DNA of 64,000 nt from CAIVPM01 sp964477265 (GTDB taxonomy: Bacteria > Bacteroidota > Bacteroidia > Chitinophagales > Chitinophagaceae), in contig CAYZDJ010000004.1 of the NCBI GenBank assembly GCA_964477265.1, forward strand, positions 1 through 64,000. The letters run 5' to 3'. Made by a program: the position numbers and the translations under genes. The notes beneath the pieces are model-generated. The model worked only from the letters and a program-made list of their open reading frames with translations. It did no database searches and was not told where the DNA came from. Of this stretch, positions 34,020-43,487 are shown piece after piece (position 1 is the stretch's first letter; the number at the start of each line of letters is the position of its first letter).

Positions 34020-36074
34020 TTAAAATCTATATGCAACTCCAATTTGTACAGTTCTTGGAATGCCAGGATAATAACGAATGCCATAAGTGCCATCGGCATT
34101 GGTTGCATAAATTGTGTTGAATAAATTATTAACGCCTGCATTAATAAAAAATTGCTTAAATGCAATTGTAGATTTTATATTAAACAGGTCGTAACCCTTG
34201 TAATCACTGGTATTTGCAGCATTTATTTTATATGCACCAACTTTATTCCACTCAAACAATACCTTTAAGCTATGCAATTTTTTAAATGTGTAACCAATAT
34301 TGGTATAATGCAAATAAGCTGGTGCTCCATTCATTTTATTGCCATCATAAACATTGGTGTTGCCTATCCAATCTACAGTTTGGTATTTTTTATAAATATG
34401 CTTGCTAACGCTGCTGTTATAGTTAAACTCAAAGTTATTTTTTGCATATGCAAATTTTAATTCAATACCCTGATGACTTGTTTTACCAGCGTTTACAACC
34501 TTAACTCCAATTGGTGTAATAACGCTTATAAACTCATCAACCCCATCCATATTGTATAAACTTACTTGCAGGTTTATATTTTTTGTAATAAATTTATAAC
34601 CCATCTCGCTACTGTAATACTTTGCTGGTGTAAGATTTGGTGTTTCCGTTACTTCTCTATAAAGGTTAGATAAAGTAGGAGGGGTGAACCCACTGCTATA
34701 TTGAGCATATACACTTTGGTTATTATTTATTTTATATAAAAGAGAAGCCTCAGGATTTAAACCATATAAATTGTTTGAACCACTTGCTGCACCTGCATTT
34801 GAGCTTACTGGCAAATAATTTGTAAAATAATAATGCAATAAATCATAACGCAGGCCTGCATAAATTATCCATTTATTACTTGGAAAAAAATGAAGCGATG
34901 TACTTGCTGCTATGTTTTGCAAATTGGCTTTATAGTTTGCAAGAAAGCTATCTGTATTAGCAAACCTCACATTCACACCTCCTTCTTTCTCTACATTAAT
35001 TAGTTGAGATGTATATTTATTATTTGGAGTAAAATCTGCATACAATGATTGATTCCATTGAATTTTAGCGTTTTTGCTTTTTGCAGTATGGTTAATATTT
35101 ATACCATAGCTAGTAAATTCATCATTTGTAATTTGCCCTGTATATGGCGGCACATAACTTATTAAATAAAAAGGATTTTGCTTTTCATTTATAATCCTGC
35201 TAAATAATGTAACCTGCAGGTTTTCATTTTCGCTATACCTGTGTTTCCAATCAAGCGTGGTTCGTATTGCCCAAGTTTTTCTATCGCTAAATCTATCAAA
35301 GCTATTTAGGTTTCCATTGTAAAAATTCGTGCTGTCATAGCCATCTCTTTGATGACCTCCATAATCCATCCAATTGCTTTGTAATACCAGCACATTGTTT
35401 TTATCCAGTTCTCTTTCTAACCTAAAACTCATTGCTTGCTTGCTGTAATTAAAATGTAAATCTTCGTTAATACTGCGTTGAGAGTGATTTGTGTTGAATA
35501 AAAATTTGGTTTTGCCAAACATTGCCTTTGTTTGAAATAAAACCTCAAACTGCCCATAGCCATTGCTTTGCAGAGAAATTTGTTTTATAGCATCATCATA
35601 ATTATTTTGAATAAAATTAATTGATGCTCCTATGCTTTGTGCTCCATAACTACCACTAAATGGACCTTTAACTATTTCTACTTTATTGATAGAAAACCTG
35701 TTCAATTCAAGCAATTCATTGTTGTTAAAAATGCCTACTGGCCTAAGTGGGATTCCATTTTCAAGATAGTTATATAATGGGCTATAATTCATTGGCAAGC
35801 GAATGCTCATGGCATGTTGCTCATTACCCATATCAACCATATATACCCCACTTGTGGTATTTAACAAGCTATGCAAAGTGTTGCTGCCATTGGCTTGCAG
35901 CTTATTTATATAAATAGTTTCTACACTGCGTGCAGTATTTATTGTTTTTAAATTAGATTTTGTTGTAATAATTACATCATCCAGTGTTTTAGATGTTGTA
36001 TCAACAACTTTACTGTTTTGTGCAGTTGCAAACAAGGAATAAAAAGAAAAAAAGATTGACCCCAAAAGCCTCAT
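34020..36074 (-). CDS. TonB-dependent outer membrane receptor
   Basis: The 684-residue protein has a signal peptide (MRLLGSIFFSFYSLFATAQ). A plug domain follows (LDDVIITTKSN, then SLLNTTSGVYMVDMGNEQHAMSIRLP and KVEIVKGPFSGSYGAQSIGASINF). The beta-barrel ends GVAYRF with the aromatic last residue needed for outer membrane insertion. It takes up an unknown ligand using TonB energy. There is no SusD partner and no clear riboswitch or Fur box in the 90 bases upstream; the gene downstream of it on the same strand is absent, so it is probably monocistronic. Confidence 0.92.
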   Translation of the reverse strand: MRLLGSIFFSFYSLFATAQNSKVVDTTSKTLDDVIITTKSNLKTINTARSVETIYINKLQANGSNTLHSLLNTTSGVYMVDMGNEQHAMSIRLPMNYSPLYNYLENGIPLRPVGIFNNNELLELNRFSINKVEIVKGPFSGSYGAQSIGASINFIQNNYDDAIKQISLQSNGYGQFEVLFQTKAMFGKTKFLFNTNHSQRSINEDLHFNYSKQAMSFRLERELDKNNVLVLQSNWMDYGGHQRDGYDSTNFYNGNLNSFDRFSDRKTWAIRTTLDWKHRYSENENLQVTLFSRIINEKQNPFYLISYVPPYTGQITNDEFTSYGININHTAKSKNAKIQWNQSLYADFTPNNKYTSQLINVEKEGGVNVRFANTDSFLANYKANLQNIAASTSLHFFPSNKWIIYAGLRYDLLHYYFTNYLPVSSNAGAASGSNNLYGLNPEASLLYKINNNQSVYAQYSSGFTPPTLSNLYREVTETPNLTPAKYYSSEMGYKFITKNINLQVSLYNMDGVDEFISVITPIGVKVVNAGKTSHQGIELKFAYAKNNFEFNYNSSVSKHIYKKYQTVDWIGNTNVYDGNKMNGAPAYLHYTNIGYTFKKLHSLKVLFEWNKVGAYKINAANTSDYKGYDLFNIKSTIAFKQFFINAGVNNLFNTIYATNADGTYGIRYYPGIPRTVQIGVAYRF

Positions 36075-36165
36075 TGTTGTATTGTTTTATTATAAAAAGG
36101 TGGGGCAAAGTAATGTGTGATTGAACTTAATATCCAATTAAAATATTAGCAGCGGTTATAATAAA

Positions 36166-37395
36166 TTATTCTTCTATGTAATCCAGTTCCTTATGAAAAG
36201 TCTCATGAGTGAAAAATAGAGCTATACAAGAAACAGACATTATAATAATACCTGTAATCCAGCCACTTTTTACAAAAGAATAATTGTGTTGCAACGTGTC
36301 AAAAATAAATGTGGTTAAAACCAAGCTGCCACGCACTATATTAGGGACAGTGGTAGTAACAGTGGCTCTCATATTTGTACCAAATTGTTCGGCTGCCATG
36401 GTTACAAACAAAGCCCAAAAGCCAGTGCCAAAACCAAGCATTGCACATATAAAATAAAACGTTTTTATACTGTGATTGGGTAAGTTAAAAAATAAAATCA
36501 ATGCTATAATACAAAAGACATAAAAAAACCAAACTGCTTTTTTTCTACTCTTAAAAAAATGAGAAATAAAGCCTCCCATAAAATCGCTGATAGCTATGGC
36601 AACATAAGCCCACATTACACTTTTTCCAGGATCAACTTTTTCTGTAACCCCTAAATCGTGTGCAAATTTATCGCTGAAAGTAAGCAACAAACCTATTACA
36701 TACCAAGTGGGAATACCTATAAGGATTGCTTTGATATAGTTGGTAAAACGCCTTTTATTATTAACCAGCATTAATAAATTTCCCTTTGAAATTTCTTTGC
36801 TTTTTATAGTATGAAACATTGATGATTCAAACACGCCTGCACGCAACAATAAAAGTAAAAAGCCCATGCCACCACCAATAAAATAACAGATACGCCAGTT
36901 GTCAAAGCTCTCTTTCATTATAAAAGCAAACACAGCACCACTAAGCCCAATGCCAGCAACTACGCTTGTTCCAAGCCCTCTTTTGTTTTTGGGTAATATT
37001 TCTGTAACTAAAGTAATGCTTGCTCCTAACTCTCCAGCCAAGCCAATGCCACTTATAAATCTAATCCAGGCATACTGTTCTGGTGTTTGTACAAAACCAT
37101 TTGCAATATTGCCCAAAGAGTATAAAATAATAGAAGCAAACAATACTTTCATTCTACCAATTTTATCGCCCATAACTCCCCATAAAAAACCGCCTGCCAA
37201 CAAGCCTAGCATTTGAATTTGCAGAATATATTTTCCTGTATCTACAGCAGCATCTGCTGTTAAACCCATTGTTTTTAATGAAGGAACACGAATAATACTG
37301 AACAAAAGCAAATCATATATATCTACAAAATATCCAAGTGCAGCAATAATTACAGGCAAGCTAAAAATGCCAAATTGTTTTTGTGTTTGGGTCAT
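36166..37395 (-). CDS. Major facilitator superfamily transporter
   Basis: The 409-residue protein has 12 predicted membrane helices. The first conserved loop reads GDKIGRMKVLFAS, and the helix 4/5 region is WIRFISGIGLAGELGASITLVTEILPKNKRGLGTS. This is the sugar-porter/metabolite:H+ symporter style of MFS. The substrate cannot be told from sequence. It precedes the TonB receptor on the same strand by about 90 bases and might be co-transcribed with it. Confidence 0.88.
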   Translation of the reverse strand: MTQTQKQFGIFSLPVIIAALGYFVDIYDLLLFSIIRVPSLKTMGLTADAAVDTGKYILQIQMLGLLAGGFLWGVMGDKIGRMKVLFASIILYSLGNIANGFVQTPEQYAWIRFISGIGLAGELGASITLVTEILPKNKRGLGTSVVAGIGLSGAVFAFIMKESFDNWRICYFIGGGMGFLLLLLRAGVFESSMFHTIKSKEISKGNLLMLVNNKRRFTNYIKAILIGIPTWYVIGLLLTFSDKFAHDLGVTEKVDPGKSVMWAYVAIAISDFMGGFISHFFKSRKKAVWFFYVFCIIALILFFNLPNHSIKTFYFICAMLGFGTGFWALFVTMAAEQFGTNMRATVTTTVPNIVRGSLVLTTFIFDTLQHNYSFVKSGWITGIIIMSVSCIALFFTHETFHKELDYIEE

Positions 37396-37417
37396 AGCAA
37401 TTAATCGTTAGGTAAAT

Positions 37418-37891
37418 TTATCTTTTAATATTTTCTCTGAATATGGCTCTCATATCGTGAAGCATATCATCTGTAATATCATCTTTTGGCAAAAGAAAAA
37501 AAGACTTATTATTAAAGTATAAATGAAAGAAAAGGGGGCTTTCAAAATATTTTGTAAACTTGTTCCATTCCCACACTACATAACCTTTTTCATTATCAAC
37601 TCTAAAAGAATTACTGTTAATATATGCAGTAAAATCATCTTTAAACGTTGTTGATTTTTTGTAAATACTATTAGGTAATACATACCAAACTCCAACAAGC
37701 AAAAGCAACCACACCAAGCTACCAATTAAAAAAGGTTGTGCCTGAATTTTGTGCATATAAAATAAAACAGCAGATATTATGGCAAACACATTTACTACAA
37801 CAAGCAAAATTTTAATTTCTTTTTGTGCTGTAAAATGCAATCGCAGTGCCTGTATTACTTTCTTTTTATTATAACTAAAATGTACTTCCAT
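37418..37891 (-). CDS. YcxB-like membrane protein
   Basis: The start is taken at ATG 37891 (MEVHFSYNKKKVIQAL); 11 further codons upstream are possible. Two membrane helices (about residues 28-45 and 52-70) are followed by a beta-rich domain, with FRVDNEKGYVVWEWNKFTKYFESPLFFHLYFNNKSFFLLPK matching the C-terminal YcxB-like domain. The function of the family is not known. It lies just upstream of the MFS gene on the same strand. Confidence 0.75.
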   Translation of the reverse strand: MEVHFSYNKKKVIQALRLHFTAQKEIKILLVVVNVFAIISAVLFYMHKIQAQPFLIGSLVWLLLLVGVWYVLPNSIYKKSTTFKDDFTAYINSNSFRVDNEKGYVVWEWNKFTKYFESPLFFHLYFNNKSFFLLPKDDITDDMLHDMRAIFRENIKR

Positions 37892-38013
37892 TGGGCGTAA
37901 AAGTAAAGGGTTTTGTGTATGCAATATTTTTAGTTATTCCATTTTCTTAATACGATATTTTATAAATGACTTGGTGCGTTTAACTATACTTTTGAAAATA
38001 ATTTTTTTCTTGC

Positions 38014-38083
38014 AGAAAACACAGAATTCACAGAAAAGACAAATTAAATTCTGCGTTATCAGTGTTTTCTGCGAAAACATTTT
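38014..38083. repeat. Inverted intergenic repeat upstream of the flavin reductase gene
   Basis: GCAGAAAACAC near 38014 is matched by GTGTTTTCTGC about 45 bases later, with an internal ACAGAATTCACAGAAAA arm. It belongs to the same general class of dispersed palindromes seen at 39638, 42380 and 46455. Confidence 0.5.
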
Positions 38084-38107
38084 AAATCAAATTTTGATAG
38101 AAAATCT

Positions 38108-38992
38108 ATGCAAATAAATATTCAAGAACTTGAACCTGCAAAACGACAAGGTTGGTTGCAACACGCTATAGCACCACGTCCTATTGCATTTGCAAGCACT
38201 ATAGATAAAAATGGATGTGTTAATTTAAGTCCATTTAGTTTTTTTAATTTGTTTAGTGCCAATCCTCCAATAGTTATTTTTTCTCCTGCACGCAGGGTGC
38301 GTGATAACTCTATAAAACATACACTTGAAAATGTTTTGGATGTTGCCGAGGTAGGCATTAATATTTGTGATTATGATATGGTGCAGCAAGTGAGTTTAAC
38401 TAGTTGTGATTATCCTAAAGGCATTGATGAATTTGAAAAAAGTGGATTTACTAAACAAGCTTCAAGCATAATAAAACCACCACTTGTAGCTGAGGCTAAA
38501 ATAAAATTTGAATGCAGGGTAAATGAAGTAAAAAGCCTTGGAGAAAACAAAGGAGCAGGACAATTGGTAATTGCTGAAGTGCTGACAATGCACGTTGATG
38601 AAAGTATTTTAACAGATGATGGGCAAAGCATTGACCAAACAAAAATTAATTTAATTGCAAGGCTTGGAGGAGACTGGTATTGCCAAACAAAAAACAATTT
38701 GTTTAAAGTGCCTAAGCCAAATATTAAACTTGGCATTGGCGTAGATGCTTTGCCACAAAGCATTAAGGCAAGTAAAATTTTAAGTGGTAACGATTTGGGA
38801 ATGCTTGCCAATATTGATGAAATGCCCATTGCAAGTGCAAATTTTGAAGATGAAAAGCTAAAGAATATTGTTCAATATTTTAGTATCAATCCTCAATCAA
38901 TGGAAAAGGAAATTCATTTATATGCAAAGGAATTATTGCAGCAAAATGAAGTTGAAAAAGCCTGGCAGGTTTTATTAATGAATGAAGAATAA
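38108..38992 (+). CDS. Flavin reductase-like protein with FMN-binding split barrel
   Basis: The N-terminal domain reads HAIAPRPIAFASTIDKNGCVNLSPFSFFNLFSANPPIVIFS, the FMN-binding split-barrel motif of flavin reductases and related proteins. DVAEVGINICDYDMVQQV and EFEKSGFTKQASSIIKPPLVAEA follow. At 294 residues it carries about 90 extra C-terminal residues that are helical. The substrate is unknown. It is followed after two bases by mqnB and may share its transcript. Confidence 0.85.
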   Translation: MQINIQELEPAKRQGWLQHAIAPRPIAFASTIDKNGCVNLSPFSFFNLFSANPPIVIFSPARRVRDNSIKHTLENVLDVAEVGINICDYDMVQQVSLTSCDYPKGIDEFEKSGFTKQASSIIKPPLVAEAKIKFECRVNEVKSLGENKGAGQLVIAEVLTMHVDESILTDDGQSIDQTKINLIARLGGDWYCQTKNNLFKVPKPNIKLGIGVDALPQSIKASKILSGNDLGMLANIDEMPIASANFEDEKLKNIVQYFSINPQSMEKEIHLYAKELLQQNEVEKAWQVLLMNEE

Positions 38993-38994
38993 AA

Positions 38995-39639
38995 ATGAAA
39001 ATAGTTATAACAGCAGCAACAAAATTTGAATTAGAGCCTTCTATTTCTAAAATAAAATCATCAAAAAAAAATGATGTAAGCTTTGCTGTTACTGGTATTG
39101 GAATGCTTGCTACTGCTGTTAATTTATGCAAAATAATTTATGAGCAAAAGCCAGATATAATTATTCAGGTTGGTATTGCTGGTTGCTTTGATACAAATAT
39201 TAAACTTGCAGAAACGGTTGTTGTTGCTAAAGATTTTTTAGGCGACTTGGGTGTTGAGGAAGGTAAAAAATGGAAAGATATTTTTGATTTGAATTTAGTG
39301 CAAAGCAACGCTAAACCCTTTACCAGAAAAGCTTTGGTGAATAAACATATTGCAAATTTTAATACTAACCAGTTGCAAATTGTTGATGCTGTTACTGTTA
39401 ATCAAATTACAACACAGCAGCAACACATTAATCAATTGAAAAAAAAGTACAAGCCAACCATAGAAAGCATGGAAGGTGCTGCATTGCATTATGTCTGTAA
39501 TAGTTTCAATATTCCATACTTGCAAATTCGTTCTATATCAAATTATATTGGTGAAAGAGATAAGAGTAAATGGATGATTAAAAAGTCAATTGAAAATTTG
39601 AATAAAGAGGTACAAAAAATAATTAAAAAATTTGAATAG
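38995..39639 (+). CDS. mqnB: Futalosine hydrolase
   Basis: The 214-residue protein has the nucleoside phosphorylase/hydrolase fold: VTGIGMLATAVNL, IIQVGIAGCFDTN, and the catalytic stretch ESMEGAALHYVCNSFNIPYLQIRSISNYIG. It hydrolyses futalosine to dehypoxanthine futalosine and hypoxanthine in the alternative menaquinone pathway. The assignment against MTA/SAH nucleosidase rests on the D/M substitutions around the base site and on mqnD lying just downstream. Confidence 0.88.
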   Translation: MKIVITAATKFELEPSISKIKSSKKNDVSFAVTGIGMLATAVNLCKIIYEQKPDIIIQVGIAGCFDTNIKLAETVVVAKDFLGDLGVEEGKKWKDIFDLNLVQSNAKPFTRKALVNKHIANFNTNQLQIVDAVTVNQITTQQQHINQLKKKYKPTIESMEGAALHYVCNSFNIPYLQIRSISNYIGERDKSKWMIKKSIENLNKEVQKIIKKFE

Positions 39640-39722
39640 AACACAGATGACACGGATTAAACAGATTTATTATATTTTATCTGTGGCAATCCCTTCAATC
39701 TGTGTTTATCTGTGTTCCGTAA
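39638..39722. repeat. Dispersed palindrome of the ACACAGAT-type between mqnB and mqnD
   Basis: GAACACAGATGACACGGATT and, further on, AATCTGTGTTTATCTGTGTTC form a long imperfect inverted repeat. Elements with the same ACAGAT/ATCTGT arms are widespread in Bacteroidota genomes. It separates two genes of the same pathway and probably allows transcription to continue. Confidence 0.6.
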
Positions 39723-39741
39723 TTCAATCATAAATATTAAT

Positions 39742-40575
39742 ATGTTCACACTTGCATTTTCGCCTTGCCCAAACGATACATTTATTTTTGATGCTTTGGT
39801 AAATAAAAAAATTGATACCGAAGGATTAGAGTTTGATGTAGTGCTTGAAGACGTGCAAACCCTTAATGAATGGGCATTGCAGGGCAAAATGGATTTTACA
39901 AAAATGAGTTATGGAGTGCTGCCATTAATATTAAACGATTATAATGTTTTAAATAGTGGTGGTGCTTTAGGTAAAGGAGTTGGACCTTTGTTAATTAGTA
40001 ATGAGGAATTGGGAATTGGGAATTGGGAGCAAGAAAACGAAGTAATCATTCCTGGAAAAAATACAACAGCTCACTTACTTTTTTCATTGGCTTATCCCAA
40101 TGCAAAAAATAAAAAGTTTATGGTGTTTAACGAAGTTGAAAATTATGTTTTGCAAAATAAAAATTCGCTTGGAGTTATTATTCACGAGAACAGGTTTACC
40201 TACCAGCAAAAGGGTTTGCATAAAGTATTGGACTTAGGAGAATACTGGGAACAAACAATAAAGTTTCCTATTCCTTTGGGTGGTATTGTTGCACATAACA
40301 GGGTTGATAAAATGGTAAGTTTACAAGCCGATAAGTTGATAAGAAAAAGCCTTGAATATGCTTTTGAAAATTATCCAACCATAACAAATTATGTAAAGCA
40401 ACACAGCCAGGAAATGGAAGAACATGTGATGAAGCAACACATAGATTTATATGTAAATAATTTTTCGCTGGATTTGGGTATTGAAGGAAAAGCAGCAGTA
40501 GTAAAGCTTTTAGAGGTTTATAAAAACAACAACCAGGACATTGCTATAGATTTTGCAAACATTTTTTTAAATTAA
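39742..40575 (+). CDS. mqnD: 1,4-Dihydroxy-6-naphthoate synthase
   Basis: I start it at ATG 39742 (MFTLAFSPCPNDTFIFDAL); ten extra codons upstream are possible but fall in the repeat. The 277-residue protein has the periplasmic-binding-like fold with the family signature SPCPNDT and a second block KMSYGVLPLIL. It converts cyclic dehypoxanthine futalosine to 1,4-dihydroxy-6-naphthoate in the futalosine pathway. The neighbour mqnB catalyses an earlier step. Confidence 0.93.
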   Translation: MFTLAFSPCPNDTFIFDALVNKKIDTEGLEFDVVLEDVQTLNEWALQGKMDFTKMSYGVLPLILNDYNVLNSGGALGKGVGPLLISNEELGIGNWEQENEVIIPGKNTTAHLLFSLAYPNAKNKKFMVFNEVENYVLQNKNSLGVIIHENRFTYQQKGLHKVLDLGEYWEQTIKFPIPLGGIVAHNRVDKMVSLQADKLIRKSLEYAFENYPTITNYVKQHSQEMEEHVMKQHIDLYVNNFSLDLGIEGKAAVVKLLEVYKNNNQDIAIDFANIFLN

Positions 40576-40580
40576 AAACA

Positions 40581-41147
40581 ATGGATAACTATCTACAATC
40601 TGCCATTAAACAATTTGAGTATTATAAACAATTGGGCGAAAAAACTTTTGCACAGATTGAAGATGAAAAGTTGTTTTGGCAGTATAATGATGAAAGCAAC
40701 AGCATAGCAGCGATTGTAAAACATTTGTGGGGCAATATGCTTTCGCGTTGGACAGATTTTTTAACAACTGATGGTGAAAAGGAATGGCGAAATCGTGATG
40801 CAGAATTTGAAAATAATATTGCAACAAAAGATGAGTTAATTGAGAAATGGAACAAAGGCTGGCAATGTTTGTTCAATGCTTTAAATAGTTTAACAAATGA
40901 TGATTTGGAAAAAATAATTTATATACGTAATCAGGGACAACCTGTTGTTGATGCCATTAACAGGCAATTGTGCCATTACAGTTACCACGTTGGGCAAATT
41001 GTGTTTTTAGGTAAAATGATTGCCAATGAAAACTGGACTTCATTATCAATTCCAAAAGGAAATTCTGCAAAGTATAACGAAGAAAAATTTGCAAAGCCAA
41101 AACACACAGAACACTTTACTGACGAATATTTGAACAAACAGAAATAA
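40581..41147 (+). CDS. DinB superfamily protein (DUF1572)
   Basis: The 188-residue protein contains SNSIAAIVKHLWGNMLSRWTDFL and HYSYHVGQIVFLGKMI. Their histidines form the metal site of DinB-like four-helix bundle proteins, which in this subfamily are hypothetical thiol-dependent transferases or metal-binding proteins. It starts five bases after mqnD and is followed three bases later by the flavoprotein gene, so it is in the same operon. The link to menaquinone or bacillithiol metabolism is unproven. Confidence 0.8.
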   Translation: MDNYLQSAIKQFEYYKQLGEKTFAQIEDEKLFWQYNDESNSIAAIVKHLWGNMLSRWTDFLTTDGEKEWRNRDAEFENNIATKDELIEKWNKGWQCLFNALNSLTNDDLEKIIYIRNQGQPVVDAINRQLCHYSYHVGQIVFLGKMIANENWTSLSIPKGNSAKYNEEKFAKPKHTEHFTDEYLNKQK

Positions 41148-41150
41148 TTT

Positions 41151-42374
41151 TTGATACAGGAATTACATACAAAAGTTTGCATTGTTGGTGCTGGTCCTGC
41201 TGGTGCAACTACTGCTATTTTTTTGGCAAAAGAAAAAATAGAACACATTATTATTGATGCTGCACAATTTCCAAGAGATAAAACCTGTGGCGATGGTTTG
41301 GATTTAAAAGTAATTGCTGTTTTAAACAATATTGATAAAAAAATTCTGGAAGAAGAAACAAAGCCTGAAGGCAGGATAAATGCAAGTTATGGTTTTAGAA
41401 TAATTACTGCAAAAGCCAGGCACGTTGAGTTTGACTATAAACAATACAGCAAAAACCTTCCACCTTATGGCACCAGCAAAAGGATTGATTTTGACAATTT
41501 ACTAATAGAAAGATTTGATAAAGCTTATACAAATTTTCTGCAGCAAACCAAAGCAACTGCCATAACGAGGGTTAATAATAAATGGGAAATTATTGCCCAG
41601 CAAAACAATCAAACAATCAAAATTATTTGTGACTTAATTGTTGGTGCAGATGGTGACCACAGTATTGTTTTAAAAACTGTTGGCAAAAGGGAAATTGACA
41701 GAAACCATTACAGTGCTGGTGTTCGTCAATATTGGCAAGGTGTTGCCAACACGCATCAAAGTAATTTGATGGAAGTATATTTTCCCAAAAAATATCCAAT
41801 GAGTTATTTCTGGATTTTTCCTTTAAAAAATGGCTTAAGCAATGTGGGTTATGGAATACAAAGCAATGTTGCTGCAAAACATAACTATAATGTAAAAGAA
41901 ATTTTTAAAGAATTAATAACAACTGATAAGAATTTAAAAGACAGGTTTTTTAATGCAACACCACAGGAAAATGTAAAAGGCTGGGGTATTCCATTTGCCA
42001 GCTTGCAAAGAAAATGTTTTGGTAATGGATGGCTTTTGGTTGGCGATGCAGCAAGTATGATTTCGCCCACAACAGGTGAAGGCATTGGCACAGGAATGAC
42101 AACAGGGTTAATTGCTGCTAAATTTATTGCCAGGGCTGTTGAGCAAAATAATTTTAATGAATCTGTTTTTAAAAACTATGATAGGGAAATTTACAAAAGA
42201 ACAAATGATGATATAAAGTTGTATAAGTTGTGTTTATTAATCTCTCCAAAATTTATGGGCTGGGCAATGAACACTTTTATACATTTAAGCATATTTAAAA
42301 AACTATTTAAAAATAAAGTTGGGCAGTGGATTGATAGTGCTTATAATAAAGAGTTGAAAGTTGAGTTGGATTAA
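41151..42374 (+). CDS. Geranylgeranyl reductase-like FAD oxidoreductase
   Basis: The 407-residue protein begins VCIVGAGPAGATTAIFLAKE, the Rossmann FAD-binding motif. TCGDGLDLK follows in place of the family's CGE/GDG motif, and GWLLVGDAASMISPTTGEGIGTGM forms the second FAD block. These features define the geranylgeranyl-reductase/RIF family, which reduces isoprenoid side chains or halogenates. Its place after mqnD and DUF1572 could mean a role in menaquinone side-chain reduction, but that is inference. The start is TTG at 41151. Confidence 0.85.
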   Translation: MIQELHTKVCIVGAGPAGATTAIFLAKEKIEHIIIDAAQFPRDKTCGDGLDLKVIAVLNNIDKKILEEETKPEGRINASYGFRIITAKARHVEFDYKQYSKNLPPYGTSKRIDFDNLLIERFDKAYTNFLQQTKATAITRVNNKWEIIAQQNNQTIKIICDLIVGADGDHSIVLKTVGKREIDRNHYSAGVRQYWQGVANTHQSNLMEVYFPKKYPMSYFWIFPLKNGLSNVGYGIQSNVAAKHNYNVKEIFKELITTDKNLKDRFFNATPQENVKGWGIPFASLQRKCFGNGWLLVGDAASMISPTTGEGIGTGMTTGLIAAKFIARAVEQNNFNESVFKNYDREIYKRTNDDIKLYKLCLLISPKFMGWAMNTFIHLSIFKKLFKNKVGQWIDSAYNKELKVELD

Positions 42375-42443
42375 ATTTATTTTTTACTGAAACAAATACT
42401 TTGCGTTCTTTGTATCCTTTATTGCTTTGCGTGAAATAAAAAT

Positions 42444-43436
42444 ATGAACAACTTTAATCAACTTTTTCAAGATTTTACAAACATAAAAATTGCTGTTATT
42501 GGCGATGTAATGCTTGATACTTATTGGTGGGGAAATGTGAGTCGTATTTCGCCTGAAGCACCAGTGCCTATTGTTGCTTTGCAAAAAAATGAATTGCGTT
42601 TGGGTGGTGCAGCTAATGTTGCTTTAAATCTTGTTTCGTTACAAGCACAAACAACTGTTATTTCTGTTATTGGCAATGATGCTGAAGGAAATACACTAAA
42701 GCATTTATTACAAAAAGAAAGTATTAATACAAAATATTTAATTCAATCTGATAAAAGAATTACGACTAATAAAACTCGTATTCTTAGTCGCAATCAGCAA
42801 ATGATGAGGTTAGATGCTGAAATAACAACAGATATTGATGCTGAAACTGAACAGCAATTATTAGATAAAGTTGAAAAATATATTCTTGAAGAAAAGCCAT
42901 CTGTAATAATTTTTGAAGACTATAATAAAGGTGTGCTTACGCAAAATATTATTTCAAAGGTTATAGCTTTTTGTAAGCAACATAATGTTATTACAACAGT
43001 TGACCCAAAACGAAAAAATTTCTTTAACTATATTGGTGTAGATATTTTTAAACCCAACCTTGCTGAGGTAAAAGATGGCTTAAATATTTTGCTTGATGAA
43101 ATTAATATAAATACATTAACAAATATTCATCAGCAGTTAAAGGCAAAGCTGATGCACCATATTTCTTTTATTACATTAAGCGAAAAAGGTGTTTTTTATA
43201 ATGATGAAAATGAAAGTAAAATTATTCCAACACATATAAGAAGCATTGCAGATGTAAGTGGTGCTGGCGATACAGTAATTTCTGTTGCCAGCTTGGTTTA
43301 TGCTGCAACAAAAAATATGTTACTGGCTGCAGAAATGGCAAATATTGCAGGTGGTTTGGTTTGTGAAGAAGTGGGAACTGCAGCTATTAATAAAGATAAA
43401 TTATTGAGTGAATGTGAGCGATTGATAAAGTCATAA
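42444..43436 (+). CDS. hldA: D-glycero-beta-D-manno-heptose-7-phosphate kinase
   Basis: The 330-residue PfkB-family protein begins IAVIGDVMLDTYWWGNVSRISPEAPVPIVALQ, the motif of the kinase half of HldE, and includes RLGGAANVALNL and the catalytic DVSGAGDTVISVASL. The cytidylyl/adenylyltransferase half is absent, so it is the separate HldA (RfaE1) form and another gene should encode the nucleotidyltransferase. It makes heptose 1,7-bisphosphate for lipopolysaccharide core. Confidence 0.92.
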   Translation: MNNFNQLFQDFTNIKIAVIGDVMLDTYWWGNVSRISPEAPVPIVALQKNELRLGGAANVALNLVSLQAQTTVISVIGNDAEGNTLKHLLQKESINTKYLIQSDKRITTNKTRILSRNQQMMRLDAEITTDIDAETEQQLLDKVEKYILEEKPSVIIFEDYNKGVLTQNIISKVIAFCKQHNVITTVDPKRKNFFNYIGVDIFKPNLAEVKDGLNILLDEININTLTNIHQQLKAKLMHHISFITLSEKGVFYNDENESKIIPTHIRSIADVSGAGDTVISVASLVYAATKNMLLAAEMANIAGGLVCEEVGTAAINKDKLLSECERLIKS

Positions 43437-43487
43437 AGTCAATAGTCATAGACACATTTGTTATTTTATGTAGAAAAAATTTCGAAA